IMG/VR virus record: IMGVR_UViG_3300006790_000082
Coordinates: 1-29,087 of that record
Origin: a virus
Direction: 5' to 3' (one strand)
DNA: 29,087 nt
The position numbers and the translations under genes were made by a program. This document shows, one piece after another, positions 9,401 to 18,298 of the stretch (its first letter is position 1; every line of letters starts with the position of its first letter). The notes under the pieces are model-generated. The model was not told the DNA's origin and searched no databases. It saw only the letters and a program-made list of their open reading frames with translations.

Positions 9401-12400
9401 TGTAACAGCTGTTATTAAAGGTTTGGAGATGGGCGGAACAACAGTTAACTTAGTCCCCGGCCCACGACCCCAGGAATTAATTAATGATAGTGGCCAAGGT
9501 ATTGTTTTTAATTTTCCTGATGTGCCCGATAACATAGCTGAGTCTATGATCGATACTGTCTATGGCAAAGATGTGCAGGTTAATCCATTTTATACCTGGC
9601 CCGAAATTGAAGATCAAAGAGACTATTATCACACAATAGGCTTTAATTCACAGCAAGCTAGGGCAAAATTAGTACAAGATGGATATCTAATTCCAGATGA
9701 ACAGCAGTATGGGCCCCTTCTCAGTGGTGACGGCGTTTTAGATCAATTGCAGGCTGCTAGCGATCAATTAGCTAATAGACTAAATAAGGCCGGCGTCGAT
9801 AGCACTTTGGCCTCAAACATCGGCGCTACTTTTCAAGACGCAGATAATTATTTAACTTATCTTAAATCACTAATGAGTCTCCAAGATCTATGTGAATTAT
9901 TGGCAGGTAATTTATTGGATGGCCTTGACGATTTACTTAGAGATCCTTTAGGATTTATAAATGGCGGCGCAGGAAACTGGTTTGATAGTTTTATTGAGGA
10001 ATTGAAGAGAAAGTTTTCTTTTCCTGTACCAACCTTTAAATTTCCAGACAATCTAAAAACTGATAGTCACATGGGTAGTTATGGTGAAAAACTACTTGAA
10101 GCTGTATTGACATTGGTAGTTTCAGTGTCTGCACAAATTTTAAATCTTGTTATTAAAGATGCATTGCTTAAGTGTATTGAGGAAGGAGACACAGATTTAG
10201 GTCCAGCAAATGATCCAAATATTGGCGCACCACCAACTATACCTATTCCCAATCTACCTGCTGTTTTAAACAGACCTGGCGTGACTGGGCAACTTCCAGC
10301 AACAATTGCCTTGCCTTTGGTGGAGGAATTAATAGATAATATTTCTTTAGGTCAGCTTTGTGCTTTGCTAAAAGGAGAGGCCTCTCGCCAAACATTATAT
10401 AATATTTCGTTAAAAATTAAGTCAAAGGAAGACAGCCTTATAGACGATTATATTATTTTATTGAAAGCTGAGCCTTACAGGTATGAGCAAGCTGAGGCAA
10501 GTAATATAGCTAGACGAGCTGTGCGTTCAAGCATACGTACAATGGGTGAGATAGAAAATATGTTTAGAGCCATCGGCCAAAGTGGTAATTTTGACATATG
10601 CAACTTCTTGTCACCAACACAAACTATTTTAGATGATGTTTGTATTGCTTTTTATGATCGTAAAGGAAAATCTCTAGAATTACAAGAGGCCGGCTTGAGC
10701 GAACAAGAAGCTGAAAGCCAAATTGATCGTGATTTAACTAATTTAAAAAATAAAGTCATCGGTCTAGCACCTTCTTTATTCCCTGGTCGAAATGGTATAG
10801 GTGACATTATTCCACAGCCACCAGATCCATGTGAGGGCGGTTATTTCCAAGTCCCTCCGGGTGTTCAAAACGCCATGAGCTTAATTACTGATAATCTCTT
10901 ATCAAATGTGAAAGGCTCTTTAATACAGGATATGACAGCACTTAAGTTTTTTGCGACTCCTCCTAGGGCAGTAATGGCGTTAAAGGACCCCTCAAAACTT
11001 AAAGAAACATACGACATGTTTACAAAAGCTGCCACAAGACCATTTCAAAAGGAATGTGTGGCATTTATTGGTAATCCGGATCTTTTTCCAAACCAATCAA
11101 TTGAAAATATTGCAGCGTATCCTTTAGTATATGGTGTTGCTGATTTAGGATATCATCGTCACGCTGGACAATTTGATGGAAGTATAACTATAGAATCCCC
11201 TTCAATATTATTTCCTGAGGAGCAAGCAGAAAAATTAAGAGAGTATTATGCTGAGAGAGGAATCGAATATAGAATGGAACAGGATTACTTTAGGCCAACT
11301 AGTTTTATCCCCATGCTTAATTCTTTTAGGACCGAAGCAGATAATACAGATCCTTTATTTCCTTTATCTGAACCGGTATATGCCCTTTTCGATGGTCAAC
11401 AGAAAATTCCTATTTTAAAAGACCTATTAAAATCATTTATACCCGATCAAGAGGTGAGTGATAGCGAGAAAAAACGACTACTATCCAATGCCTTAGAAGA
11501 AATATATGGGGAAGACGTAAAGCCTAAATATTTGGCAGAAACAGTTATGGAAGCTAAACATTTACAGACCCCAGCGCTAAATTCGATTAGATTGCAGTCT
11601 GGTGAAGTTGATTTAGAAGACGTTATACAAGCCCAACAAGCGATTAAATATCCTTTATTAATACAACAACAAGACCAGATGGAATATTTTGGCCTTATTG
11701 CCAGGCCTTACTCCATACACACTAGATTACGCGATATTTGGGGGCCTTCTATAGGAGAAGATGCTGGCGATGATGATGTTTACCCATGGTATCAAATGTT
11801 TAACGCATATATAACTGGCAAAAGATTAGGACAAGGGGCAAATGTTGATTTATATTTTGAGGATCCTGCTAGGATAAAAACTGAAGAACATATACCATTA
11901 ATTATTAACCCTAAAGATGAGTGGAAAGAGAATGGTGTTGTAAATAAAGGTATATTAGATGACCCCTCAACGTGGAAAGAGGATTACGAAGAAGGCAGCG
12001 ATAGTTTGCCCTTTGGTCATCTCGATTTTAACACATTATTAGCTAAAATAGATAATATTCCTGGCTTTTCTACTTTGTTACCTCCCTTGACATCTCTTTG
12101 GCGTAACGAACTGGACGGATCAAACTCTACTATGTGGCTTCAAGGCTTTTTAGATTTGACTTTGGGAGAGGCTATTGGCTTTACAGACGAAAGAGTAAAA
12201 GCTTTATTTCCTAATTTTCCAGGTACTGGCAATGCATCAATCATGCTGGGAATAACCACAGATGAATATGGTGATTTTTCTTTTATTCCAGCATATGCAG
12301 TCTTTAAACAAACATATGTAGATCCGCAAAGCCCGCTAGCTGCCTCACAAGATGATATGGTATCATATTTTTCAGCTGATACAGATGCTGTCAATACTGA

Positions 12401-15400
12401 GTTATTTGAGTATTTATCAGATGATGAAGTGTTTCCTCAAGTTTTAGGATATGATAACGGCCCACTACAAGGATTTGAATCAGATCATATCAATGCATTT
12501 TTAAGACTTTATAATCAGCGCAATCTAAATCCAAATGTTATTAGATATGAGCTTCCTACTAGTGAAGTTAATACTGCGATTGATATGGAAACAGTTTTAA
12601 ATTATCCACTAAATTCTAATTATGAATCTGTTATTCAAGCACAAAACTTATTGCAATCAAACAATGAATTTATAAATAGAAAGCACAGCTTATTATACCA
12701 AAATATGCTAGGTGCCAAAAGAGGTGATGTTGTAAGTGCGGTCTCTTCTTTTGCAGATACGTATAGGGCCATGAAAGCTAAGCTATCTAAGGGCGACAAC
12801 CGCGAAATACCCCCCAATCCATTAGTTGGTTTTGAAAGTGCTGAAGATGTAGTGTTTGACTTAGCAGCTTCACATCCAGTGTCAGACGATATTCAACAAT
12901 TAGTTTCATCATTATATGGTGGGTCTACGGCGCCAATGCTTAGTGCAACTGAAAGATATGAAACTATTAAGCAATATTATAATCTTAAATTAATACAAAC
13001 TGATAAAACTTTGTCAAATCTTTCAGACAAGCCAGGCCATTTAAATGTTGATCCTACTAATTTCAAAGCTCAAGTTTTTGGACGCTTGTTGACAAGCAAA
13101 TTTTTCTCTAAAATAGAGGATTACTTAGATTTTGAGAGTGAAGAGGCTGCCACCGAGGCTGGTTTTACCAGCGCCTCAGAGAGAAGAGAATACCTTAGAA
13201 ATCAAATGGAAGCAATTTTAACTTCTCATGGTTTCTCATCCTTACAATATGCTTATTCAAACCAAATTTTTTCAAAATTAAAACGATCGCGGCTTCAAGA
13301 GCGTGGATTTATGAAAAAATTATGGAATAAAATGCTTGTTAATACATTATCTGATAATAATTCAGGGATTCATCCTGAATGTCGTAATCTTTTTGATAAC
13401 TTAAGTCTACAGACTTCTGATGAGATTGAAAACATAGAGACAGATTTCTTTAAAGTTGATGAAGTTAAACAAGAAATAATGAATTTTTATAAAAAAATGC
13501 TTTGTAGGGATGTATATGAAAAAAGTGGTCCAGATGAAAACGCTGTCAAAGATGCGTTAACACATGGAATAATAAAGTTATTAATAAAAGTATACTGTTT
13601 AGAGATGTGTATTGCAAGTGTTATATCATGGGACAGTTATGATTTGGGAGATGTTTTTGAATCAGATATTATGGTCAGTACCATAATAAACAATATTAAT
13701 ACTGATGATACAATGCAAGACGCTGGTTTGAGTTTTGGCGAGATCTATATGCATGCTTTAGAGATCGTCAGAAAAGACAATAATCTTCAAGATAATGTTG
13801 AATTAGCTGAGTTTTTAAATGGCACCAGCCCGGTAGCTTATATGATAGCCGACGCGGGCCGTAAAATTACTTCTATTGTTAGTAGTCTATTCCAAGGAGT
13901 AAATTATCAACCAATTTCCACAGATTTACAGTTTGAAGTTTTAAAAAACTCAGACCCTAATTTTATAACAGACTATAAAAGAAAAGTATTAGCCAACTAT
14001 AATCTTAATACATTACCAGATAATTTAAATCCTGAGAGATATAAAAAATTATATGATGTTGGCAATATTGAATATACTCTAGATGCTAGATTTAATCAAA
14101 ATGTTTATACTATGAATTATGGATCTGGTAATCCTCAAGACTTAATAGCTGGTACTTTAAATGATTCTGTCGGATATGATGGTTTTGATATAGATCAAGT
14201 GCTACCGAATAACAACAATACTCCTGACTTGTGCAAAAAATATATTAACATTTATGGATTTAATAATCGCGATAATATTATTAAAAACAAAAAATCTAAA
14301 AACTTTTTACACTCTGTTCCATACAATTTTTATCAAGCTGAGGGATGGCCTGGACAAGCATTAGATAGCCCTTCACAAAAAATTTCTTACCATAGTGAAG
14401 AATATTCTAGAACTTTGCTGGATAAAGATAGTGATCATAGACCAGGAGGAGTCCCTATTGAAGACTATGATTATAATGTCATTCAGCATGCCTACAGAGC
14501 TTTAGGAAATTTTGCAGCTTCAAGCAGTTATTATGGTCTAAATGATAAAATCTACGAAGATACTTCTTATAATACAGAATATGCTAGATTTATAAAAATG
14601 AATGATTTAGCTAGAAAGCAGCTTGGAGGCTCTGACGCTTACAATAAAGAAATGCACCAGCATCTACAATATGGTAACATATTCAATGGTATGTTTGGCA
14701 ATATTGTGTTTGAGCCATATGTAAAAATTGAGGACTATACTGAGGAGGACTTATTAAGTGAAGAGTATGCATCGCAGTTAAACTTGACTTATTATGTTGA
14801 AAAATCAGAGAGTCAACCTACAATAGAGCCCTGTAAGAATCCTTTTCAGATATTTGAGGTAAAAATAAATAATCTAGATGTATCTGGCTTTTTATCCGAC
14901 CTTAACAAATATCGCCAGGAAGATAATATCCACAACTCTTATATTTTTGATTGTGTGCCTCTGCCAGTTTGGAGCCATTTCTATAATGAGATATTTTTAG
15001 AAAAATTAAATCGCGAGCAAAATTCTGAATTAAAAGACTTTTTTAATATATACGGACTAACTCCTTTCTTTAAGAATATTAAATTTGGATTGAGAATGAG
15101 CTATGTTTCAGCTGTTAGCGGAGAGGACCAATACTCAGTCGTTTCAGACGATGCTAAGGAAAATTACTTAATTAAAAACTTCATGAAAGATACTTTTATG
15201 CCTGGAAAACGAAACTATCCCGGAGTTGACGAGGTCTCAGCATGGGGTTTGAAGAGCAGTAAGACTTTTTATAATCAGAGACCATATTATTATGGTGACG
15301 CAGATATGTTAGCTAATAAAAGGTTTAAAATATGTAATGAGCTACATATACCTATCGTAGAGCTAGAAAGAGAAATAAATTTTATTGAGGGTCAAGCTGC

Positions 15401-17855
15401 TTTTTCAATAGAGGGTGATTCTTCAAACACTATTTTCTCTCTGGATAAGCTAGGAGTCTTTTCTGCTGATACTTATGATATTCTAGGTGGCATAGAAAAC
15501 TTATTTGTTCCTCCTTCCGGCGCGTCTTTACCTGACGATTATACTAGCCCAGCTTCGTCGACGCCTCCCGGACCTTTTAGTGAGAGTGAGGTCGATAAGG
15601 TTGTAGCCGGCTCAGAGTACCAGAGCATTATAAATATTGTAAATTCCAACGTTCCAGAAAACGAACAATATATGAAAGACTTAGCTAAGTATTATGCGGA
15701 AATATTCAAAAATGCAATAAATCCTCCTAGTATGAATAATCTAGGAGTTATAGGCTGGGAGGTCGACCCCGGAGATCCTTTTTGGAAAAATATAGCTAGC
15801 GTTTTAATCAATAACCCTGATACATTTGGTAATTTAAATATTACTACCGCTACTGGCGAGTTAAACGCGGCATGGGTTGATCCAGCTCACCCCCTTGGCG
15901 CAAATGATGATACATATAAAACATTATCTAATAGAATTACAGCAATCGATTGGTTTTTGCAGGGTGGATATGAAATTTGGGCTGGAGACGGAAATATTTT
16001 AGGCAATCTAACAGAGACTCAACTACAAATAGCTAAATTACATCCAGATTTTGTAACAGCTGAACAGCAAGCTGAAGATAACAACACAGCTGCAACTTTC
16101 CTGTATAAAGATAAGATAATTTCTGGCTATAATTATCCTGGATATTATACAGTTGTAATCAATCCTGAAACGGGAGCGCCTTATCCTGGTGTCGGTGCTA
16201 CAATCAGAGCACAGAGCTTTAATTGGATGCTTCTTGCAGTCGAGGAAAATTTACCAGCCATATCATCAGCAAATACAGGCTTAAAAAGTCCTTTGGCACA
16301 TCCAGACGGAGGCTTGCAGCCAGCTTTGGTGACTAATAATTTTAAAGATTATATCCTAGAAGACGGCCAACCAAATGATTCGCTAGTAGGCCCTGGAGGG
16401 TCTGTCACACTTTCTACGCACAAATATTTTAAAGTTTGGTATAATATTGCACGTGCTATAAGCTACAACTCACCAGATAACGTTGTTGTCGCGACCGGTC
16501 CTATATTTGCAAAGGGATATGAAATTTATAATGGCTTAGACAGGTTTGTCACGCCTGTTGATGAGGAAGTTGAGGAAATAATTTTTGAAGCTCCTGAAGC
16601 TAGCGACGAGGCCTCTCCCTTACCTCAGCCTCCGTATCTACCAAACTTAAGTTCTGATGTTTCTAATATCGTCCAAGAGCTTCTTGATACAGAAAATGCA
16701 GAAGCTATTAAGCATATCACCAATAACTTTCATCAATTTTTCTATGGTAATCTAGCACAGGACATGATTGACGAGATGAAACAAACTCCTGAATTTAGAT
16801 TGCTTTTTGAACACTTATTCCCAATCAAAAGATACATGGCTTTAGGGTTTATGATGGGCAGTGATAGTTTATCAAAATATATTAAGGAGCCAACAGATGT
16901 TTTGGATATTACAAAAGGAAGAATATTTCAAATTGTCGATATATTAAAGAATTCAAGTAATGATTATACTTTCTTGCCTGGAGTAGTGGGTAATTTTGAA
17001 ATTGACGAGATACAAGGTTCTGAATTTGATACAGCTGCAGCACAGCCTGATTTATCAAAACAAATAGAAATGATTATCCTCAGGACTTCTTATTTAATAT
17101 TAAAAGGCTTTGTGGAGGTAACAGATCCTGCTGTAATTATTGCAAAAACTATTATTGATGTTGCCAATGCTGCCCAGCAAGCTATTGTTGCTGGAATTGA
17201 AACTGGAATAAGAACTGCCAAAGATGTTGCAAACGCAACAAAACAAGCAGCTCAAGCAGCAATGAAACAAATTGAAAGTCAAGTTATTTTAGCTACAATA
17301 CCGATAGAGACATCTATCAACATTATAGGTGAAATACCATTTAATGCTGCCGGCAATAAGCTCTCTAGTTTGATAGTTTTTGAAACTAGTGATGCAGAGA
17401 TAACTAATTGGAATATATCAGCTTCGCCTCTTCCAGACGGCGCCTCAGACTTTTTAGATTCTGATCAAATAGACACGTACAACAACATTAGAGATAGTAT
17501 AGAGTCTATGACAGATTTATTATCTGATTATAATAATGCGAAAAATGACTTTAACAATGTCGACACTGAACTTAAGGGCGCCTTAAAAACACTTGAGGAA
17601 GAATTAGAAGAAGCCAAGAAAATTATGAGAGATATTTTTCAATCTCCATACCTGTTGCCTGGATTGTGGGCTGCAATGATACCTTCTATGATGCCTTTCT
17701 TGGGTGGTGTTGTACCTCCGCCTTTCCCCGGCGGCCCGCCAAGTACAATACCAGGTATGATTTATATAGCGATATTATTCTTAGATGCTTATGAAGAATC
17801 GCAGCATCAAAAATATACAGATCTTAATGATGTAAATTGCGAAGATGAACTTTGA
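6435..17855 (+). CDS. giant 3806-residue virion-type protein of unknown function
   Basis: One uninterrupted frame of 3807 codons. The stop of the previous gene (TAG) lies within its Shine-Dalgarno site AGGA at 6425-6428, six bases before the ATG. The N-terminus is basic (MALKKKQTLFKK). A beta-rich, possibly SH3-like stretch lies at about 275-340. Short hydrophobic helices recur with a Leu-Cys pair (L916-C917, L1152-C1153, L1308-C1309, I1388-C1389). A long hydrophobic run lies at about 1221-1245. Near the C-terminus are an Ala-rich helical stretch (3564-3617), a coiled-coil-like stretch (3677-3737) and a hydrophobic, Pro/Gly-rich segment (about 3739-3784) with PPPFPGGPPSTIPG. No enzyme motif is evident to me. 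Its place between spike-like and gp25/gp6 genes points to a baseplate or tail-tip component, or a protein packaged and ejected with DNA. It is not obviously a tape measure. I do not recognise a named family. Confidence 0.92.
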   Translation: MALKKKQTLFKKIQNIFKGGSNGNGEGLSDTGGLAPFNESDGESDGVHDFVSFVLEQELNDIELDNTWSLEQNQNVAQNDFLYKANYMINQYSEKQLQDNGNPALLPAGLIDYSEPFWEDDFPDNMAPPAGDIVSAGGFTGEYGEKPSENDRWHQEVGGPLINSLLQDTKILLENSWLQQNSLNGKRLTACNTLILACEEYLNTLEGFSFTTKVDTGAPPTNSTTAGPLPTDASLPNNVVGELFTHYIAYSSTPLRLAPTLDPDDSVRDWDDTNFTYVSTIASTSSKDEIRITIPQGTGIIVTEIVEGRSGQWVGFVLDPATTNERPNTAYYTRPEFIRKLSGSPTDPLVSAPVNISAEDFVSSALSRGESNLPPGLKDFSPKDNDNWLFLFPDEVVLSEYNFIEHAQSDNAQEYGINPLNLEDDMLPFRYQRYSQGHFYFILAEIERSDTTINTLEQARETAWANLLKYFDKDKASEGLENLKEQYFVPVVYRVNTNSTGPNQKILFAIRASYIDSLPNSKLPFADNFDQNDDNEKEFIGGRNYSVTFRVSEVKQICMDLKNRIKDIKGKIEKSDKSIKILGSNDQPWNADIIANYLLSDDSSDGTAGSGDFPTLLADLLDRQVFPRTTKNDYISTTIKQAANIIRAGSTTDGANHLIQIGIRDNGVIGPGVRETVSYVLFSPDPDSLKDDQNSHFNLFYFDPHITQPELERGIQRSAIVMRTGLSNFRTNFEGTYGSMVLHYLLSHMKLKKGFKDLAAATDKKSNQWSELLLNYTVPPVKIDKDSPPASDQPGEEGGMTLEEILAELAKSSPVHGRRQIELREMLLAKKQEFFEAHNEAIPATDPEVSKKNLEKKSKELDNLDSAGKSIEGQIPWPVRYIYEGIYNSLDVEAIIALIMACIQSKLGIPLTAEALCEAAIIEIIQTLGIDQTQSVLLGLASEDPSKYSDFIESEEPVPGSSISEDIDYTFSQAPIATYMAMDPNADPAVTAVIKGLEMGGTTVNLVPGPRPQELINDSGQGIVFNFPDVPDNIAESMIDTVYGKDVQVNPFYTWPEIEDQRDYYHTIGFNSQQARAKLVQDGYLIPDEQQYGPLLSGDGVLDQLQAASDQLANRLNKAGVDSTLASNIGATFQDADNYLTYLKSLMSLQDLCELLAGNLLDGLDDLLRDPLGFINGGAGNWFDSFIEELKRKFSFPVPTFKFPDNLKTDSHMGSYGEKLLEAVLTLVVSVSAQILNLVIKDALLKCIEEGDTDLGPANDPNIGAPPTIPIPNLPAVLNRPGVTGQLPATIALPLVEELIDNISLGQLCALLKGEASRQTLYNISLKIKSKEDSLIDDYIILLKAEPYRYEQAEASNIARRAVRSSIRTMGEIENMFRAIGQSGNFDICNFLSPTQTILDDVCIAFYDRKGKSLELQEAGLSEQEAESQIDRDLTNLKNKVIGLAPSLFPGRNGIGDIIPQPPDPCEGGYFQVPPGVQNAMSLITDNLLSNVKGSLIQDMTALKFFATPPRAVMALKDPSKLKETYDMFTKAATRPFQKECVAFIGNPDLFPNQSIENIAAYPLVYGVADLGYHRHAGQFDGSITIESPSILFPEEQAEKLREYYAERGIEYRMEQDYFRPTSFIPMLNSFRTEADNTDPLFPLSEPVYALFDGQQKIPILKDLLKSFIPDQEVSDSEKKRLLSNALEEIYGEDVKPKYLAETVMEAKHLQTPALNSIRLQSGEVDLEDVIQAQQAIKYPLLIQQQDQMEYFGLIARPYSIHTRLRDIWGPSIGEDAGDDDVYPWYQMFNAYITGKRLGQGANVDLYFEDPARIKTEEHIPLIINPKDEWKENGVVNKGILDDPSTWKEDYEEGSDSLPFGHLDFNTLLAKIDNIPGFSTLLPPLTSLWRNELDGSNSTMWLQGFLDLTLGEAIGFTDERVKALFPNFPGTGNASIMLGITTDEYGDFSFIPAYAVFKQTYVDPQSPLAASQDDMVSYFSADTDAVNTELFEYLSDDEVFPQVLGYDNGPLQGFESDHINAFLRLYNQRNLNPNVIRYELPTSEVNTAIDMETVLNYPLNSNYESVIQAQNLLQSNNEFINRKHSLLYQNMLGAKRGDVVSAVSSFADTYRAMKAKLSKGDNREIPPNPLVGFESAEDVVFDLAASHPVSDDIQQLVSSLYGGSTAPMLSATERYETIKQYYNLKLIQTDKTLSNLSDKPGHLNVDPTNFKAQVFGRLLTSKFFSKIEDYLDFESEEAATEAGFTSASERREYLRNQMEAILTSHGFSSLQYAYSNQIFSKLKRSRLQERGFMKKLWNKMLVNTLSDNNSGIHPECRNLFDNLSLQTSDEIENIETDFFKVDEVKQEIMNFYKKMLCRDVYEKSGPDENAVKDALTHGIIKLLIKVYCLEMCIASVISWDSYDLGDVFESDIMVSTIINNINTDDTMQDAGLSFGEIYMHALEIVRKDNNLQDNVELAEFLNGTSPVAYMIADAGRKITSIVSSLFQGVNYQPISTDLQFEVLKNSDPNFITDYKRKVLANYNLNTLPDNLNPERYKKLYDVGNIEYTLDARFNQNVYTMNYGSGNPQDLIAGTLNDSVGYDGFDIDQVLPNNNNTPDLCKKYINIYGFNNRDNIIKNKKSKNFLHSVPYNFYQAEGWPGQALDSPSQKISYHSEEYSRTLLDKDSDHRPGGVPIEDYDYNVIQHAYRALGNFAASSSYYGLNDKIYEDTSYNTEYARFIKMNDLARKQLGGSDAYNKEMHQHLQYGNIFNGMFGNIVFEPYVKIEDYTEEDLLSEEYASQLNLTYYVEKSESQPTIEPCKNPFQIFEVKINNLDVSGFLSDLNKYRQEDNIHNSYIFDCVPLPVWSHFYNEIFLEKLNREQNSELKDFFNIYGLTPFFKNIKFGLRMSYVSAVSGEDQYSVVSDDAKENYLIKNFMKDTFMPGKRNYPGVDEVSAWGLKSSKTFYNQRPYYYGDADMLANKRFKICNELHIPIVELEREINFIEGQAAFSIEGDSSNTIFSLDKLGVFSADTYDILGGIENLFVPPSGASLPDDYTSPASSTPPGPFSESEVDKVVAGSEYQSIINIVNSNVPENEQYMKDLAKYYAEIFKNAINPPSMNNLGVIGWEVDPGDPFWKNIASVLINNPDTFGNLNITTATGELNAAWVDPAHPLGANDDTYKTLSNRITAIDWFLQGGYEIWAGDGNILGNLTETQLQIAKLHPDFVTAEQQAEDNNTAATFLYKDKIISGYNYPGYYTVVINPETGAPYPGVGATIRAQSFNWMLLAVEENLPAISSANTGLKSPLAHPDGGLQPALVTNNFKDYILEDGQPNDSLVGPGGSVTLSTHKYFKVWYNIARAISYNSPDNVVVATGPIFAKGYEIYNGLDRFVTPVDEEVEEIIFEAPEASDEASPLPQPPYLPNLSSDVSNIVQELLDTENAEAIKHITNNFHQFFYGNLAQDMIDEMKQTPEFRLLFEHLFPIKRYMALGFMMGSDSLSKYIKEPTDVLDITKGRIFQIVDILKNSSNDYTFLPGVVGNFEIDEIQGSEFDTAAAQPDLSKQIEMIILRTSYLILKGFVEVTDPAVIIAKTIIDVANAAQQAIVAGIETGIRTAKDVANATKQAAQAAMKQIESQVILATIPIETSINIIGEIPFNAAGNKLSSLIVFETSDAEITNWNISASPLPDGASDFLDSDQIDTYNNIRDSIESMTDLLSDYNNAKNDFNNVDTELKGALKTLEEELEEAKKIMRDIFQSPYLLPGLWAAMIPSMMPFLGGVVPPPFPGGPPSTIPGMIYIAILFLDAYEESQHQKYTDLNDVNCEDEL

Positions 17856-17899
17856 TTTAGTTAACTATTTATACATATATTTAATTTAGAGGATATTAT
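17856..17899 (+). promoter_or_regulatory. leader of gp25 with possible late-promoter-like box and ribosome binding site
   Basis: This is the longest intergenic gap in the window (44 bases). TATACATA at 17870-17877 differs at one base from the T4 late promoter box TATAAATA and lies 22 bases before the ATG. AGAGGA at 17888-17893 is a clear Shine-Dalgarno site six bases before the ATG at 17900. The promoter reading is weak, since such octamers are expected by chance in AT-rich DNA; the ribosome site is good. Confidence 0.35.
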
Positions 17900-18295
17900 A
17901 TGAAAGCCATTGGTCCACAAATACCTTTGCAAAGAGACGAAGTTTTTGGGCAATTTTCTCTAATAACAACTTATAGGGAAGAAATTAAACAAAATTTTAA
18001 AAACCTTTTATTGACTGCTCCCGGAGAAAAAATGATGAATCCTGATTTTGGTGTTGGTTTGAGGAATTTTTTATTTGACCCTCGTCAAGCAACCATAATA
18101 AACATCAGACAAAAGATACAAGAACAAGTTACAAAATATATGCCATTTATAGTAAATTTAAAAGTTAATTTTGATCGTAATAAGCCTGAAGATACCCTTC
18201 CTGATTCAAATATTTTATCTCTTACAATTATATATGATGTTCCTAGTCTGAATATTTCATCAGAATTACTAGCTATAAAAGAGGAATTAAATTAA
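17900..18295 (+). CDS. 25: baseplate wedge protein gp25 (GPW/gp25 family)
   Basis: At 131 residues the protein matches the length of T4 gp25 (132). It shows the family signature LLTAPGEKMMNPDFGVGL (about 37-54) followed by NFLFDP, the region conserved between T4 gp25 and P2 gpW. In contractile tails this protein joins gp6 and gp7 in the wedge core bundle and connects to the sheath. Older annotations call the family lysozyme-like, but this is a structural protein and no catalytic activity is implied. It begins after the largest gap in the window with a good ribosome site and ends three bases before the gp6 gene, giving the order gp25-gp6 (W-J in P2). Confidence 0.93.
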   Translation: MKAIGPQIPLQRDEVFGQFSLITTYREEIKQNFKNLLLTAPGEKMMNPDFGVGLRNFLFDPRQATIINIRQKIQEQVTKYMPFIVNLKVNFDRNKPEDTLPDSNILSLTIIYDVPSLNISSELLAIKEELN

Positions 18296-18298
18296 CAA

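Noticed and set aside
12671-12678. Exact TATAAATA box inside the giant gene (another at 15629-15636)
   Set aside because: These match the T4 late promoter box but lie deep inside a coding frame with no gene start nearby. A few such octamers are expected by chance in AT-rich DNA of this length.
6435-17855. Giant gene as the tail tape measure
   Set aside because: At about 1.5 angstrom per residue it would specify a tail near 570 nm, and the sequence is not a continuous helical repeat. Its place next to spike-like and wedge genes fits a baseplate role better.
17858-17867. Perfect 10-base palindrome TAGTTAACTA after the giant gene
   Set aside because: It is too short, loopless and AT-rich to form a terminator or a convincing operator.
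17866-17873. Late promoter box on the minus strand (TATTTATA) upstream of gp25
   Set aside because: It would read back into the giant gene, where no credible minus-strand gene exists. A similar one at 9089-9096 is also inside coding sequence.
17900-18295. gp25 as a lysozyme
   Set aside because: The lysozyme label for this family is historical. The sequence is a wedge structural protein with no visible catalytic residues.
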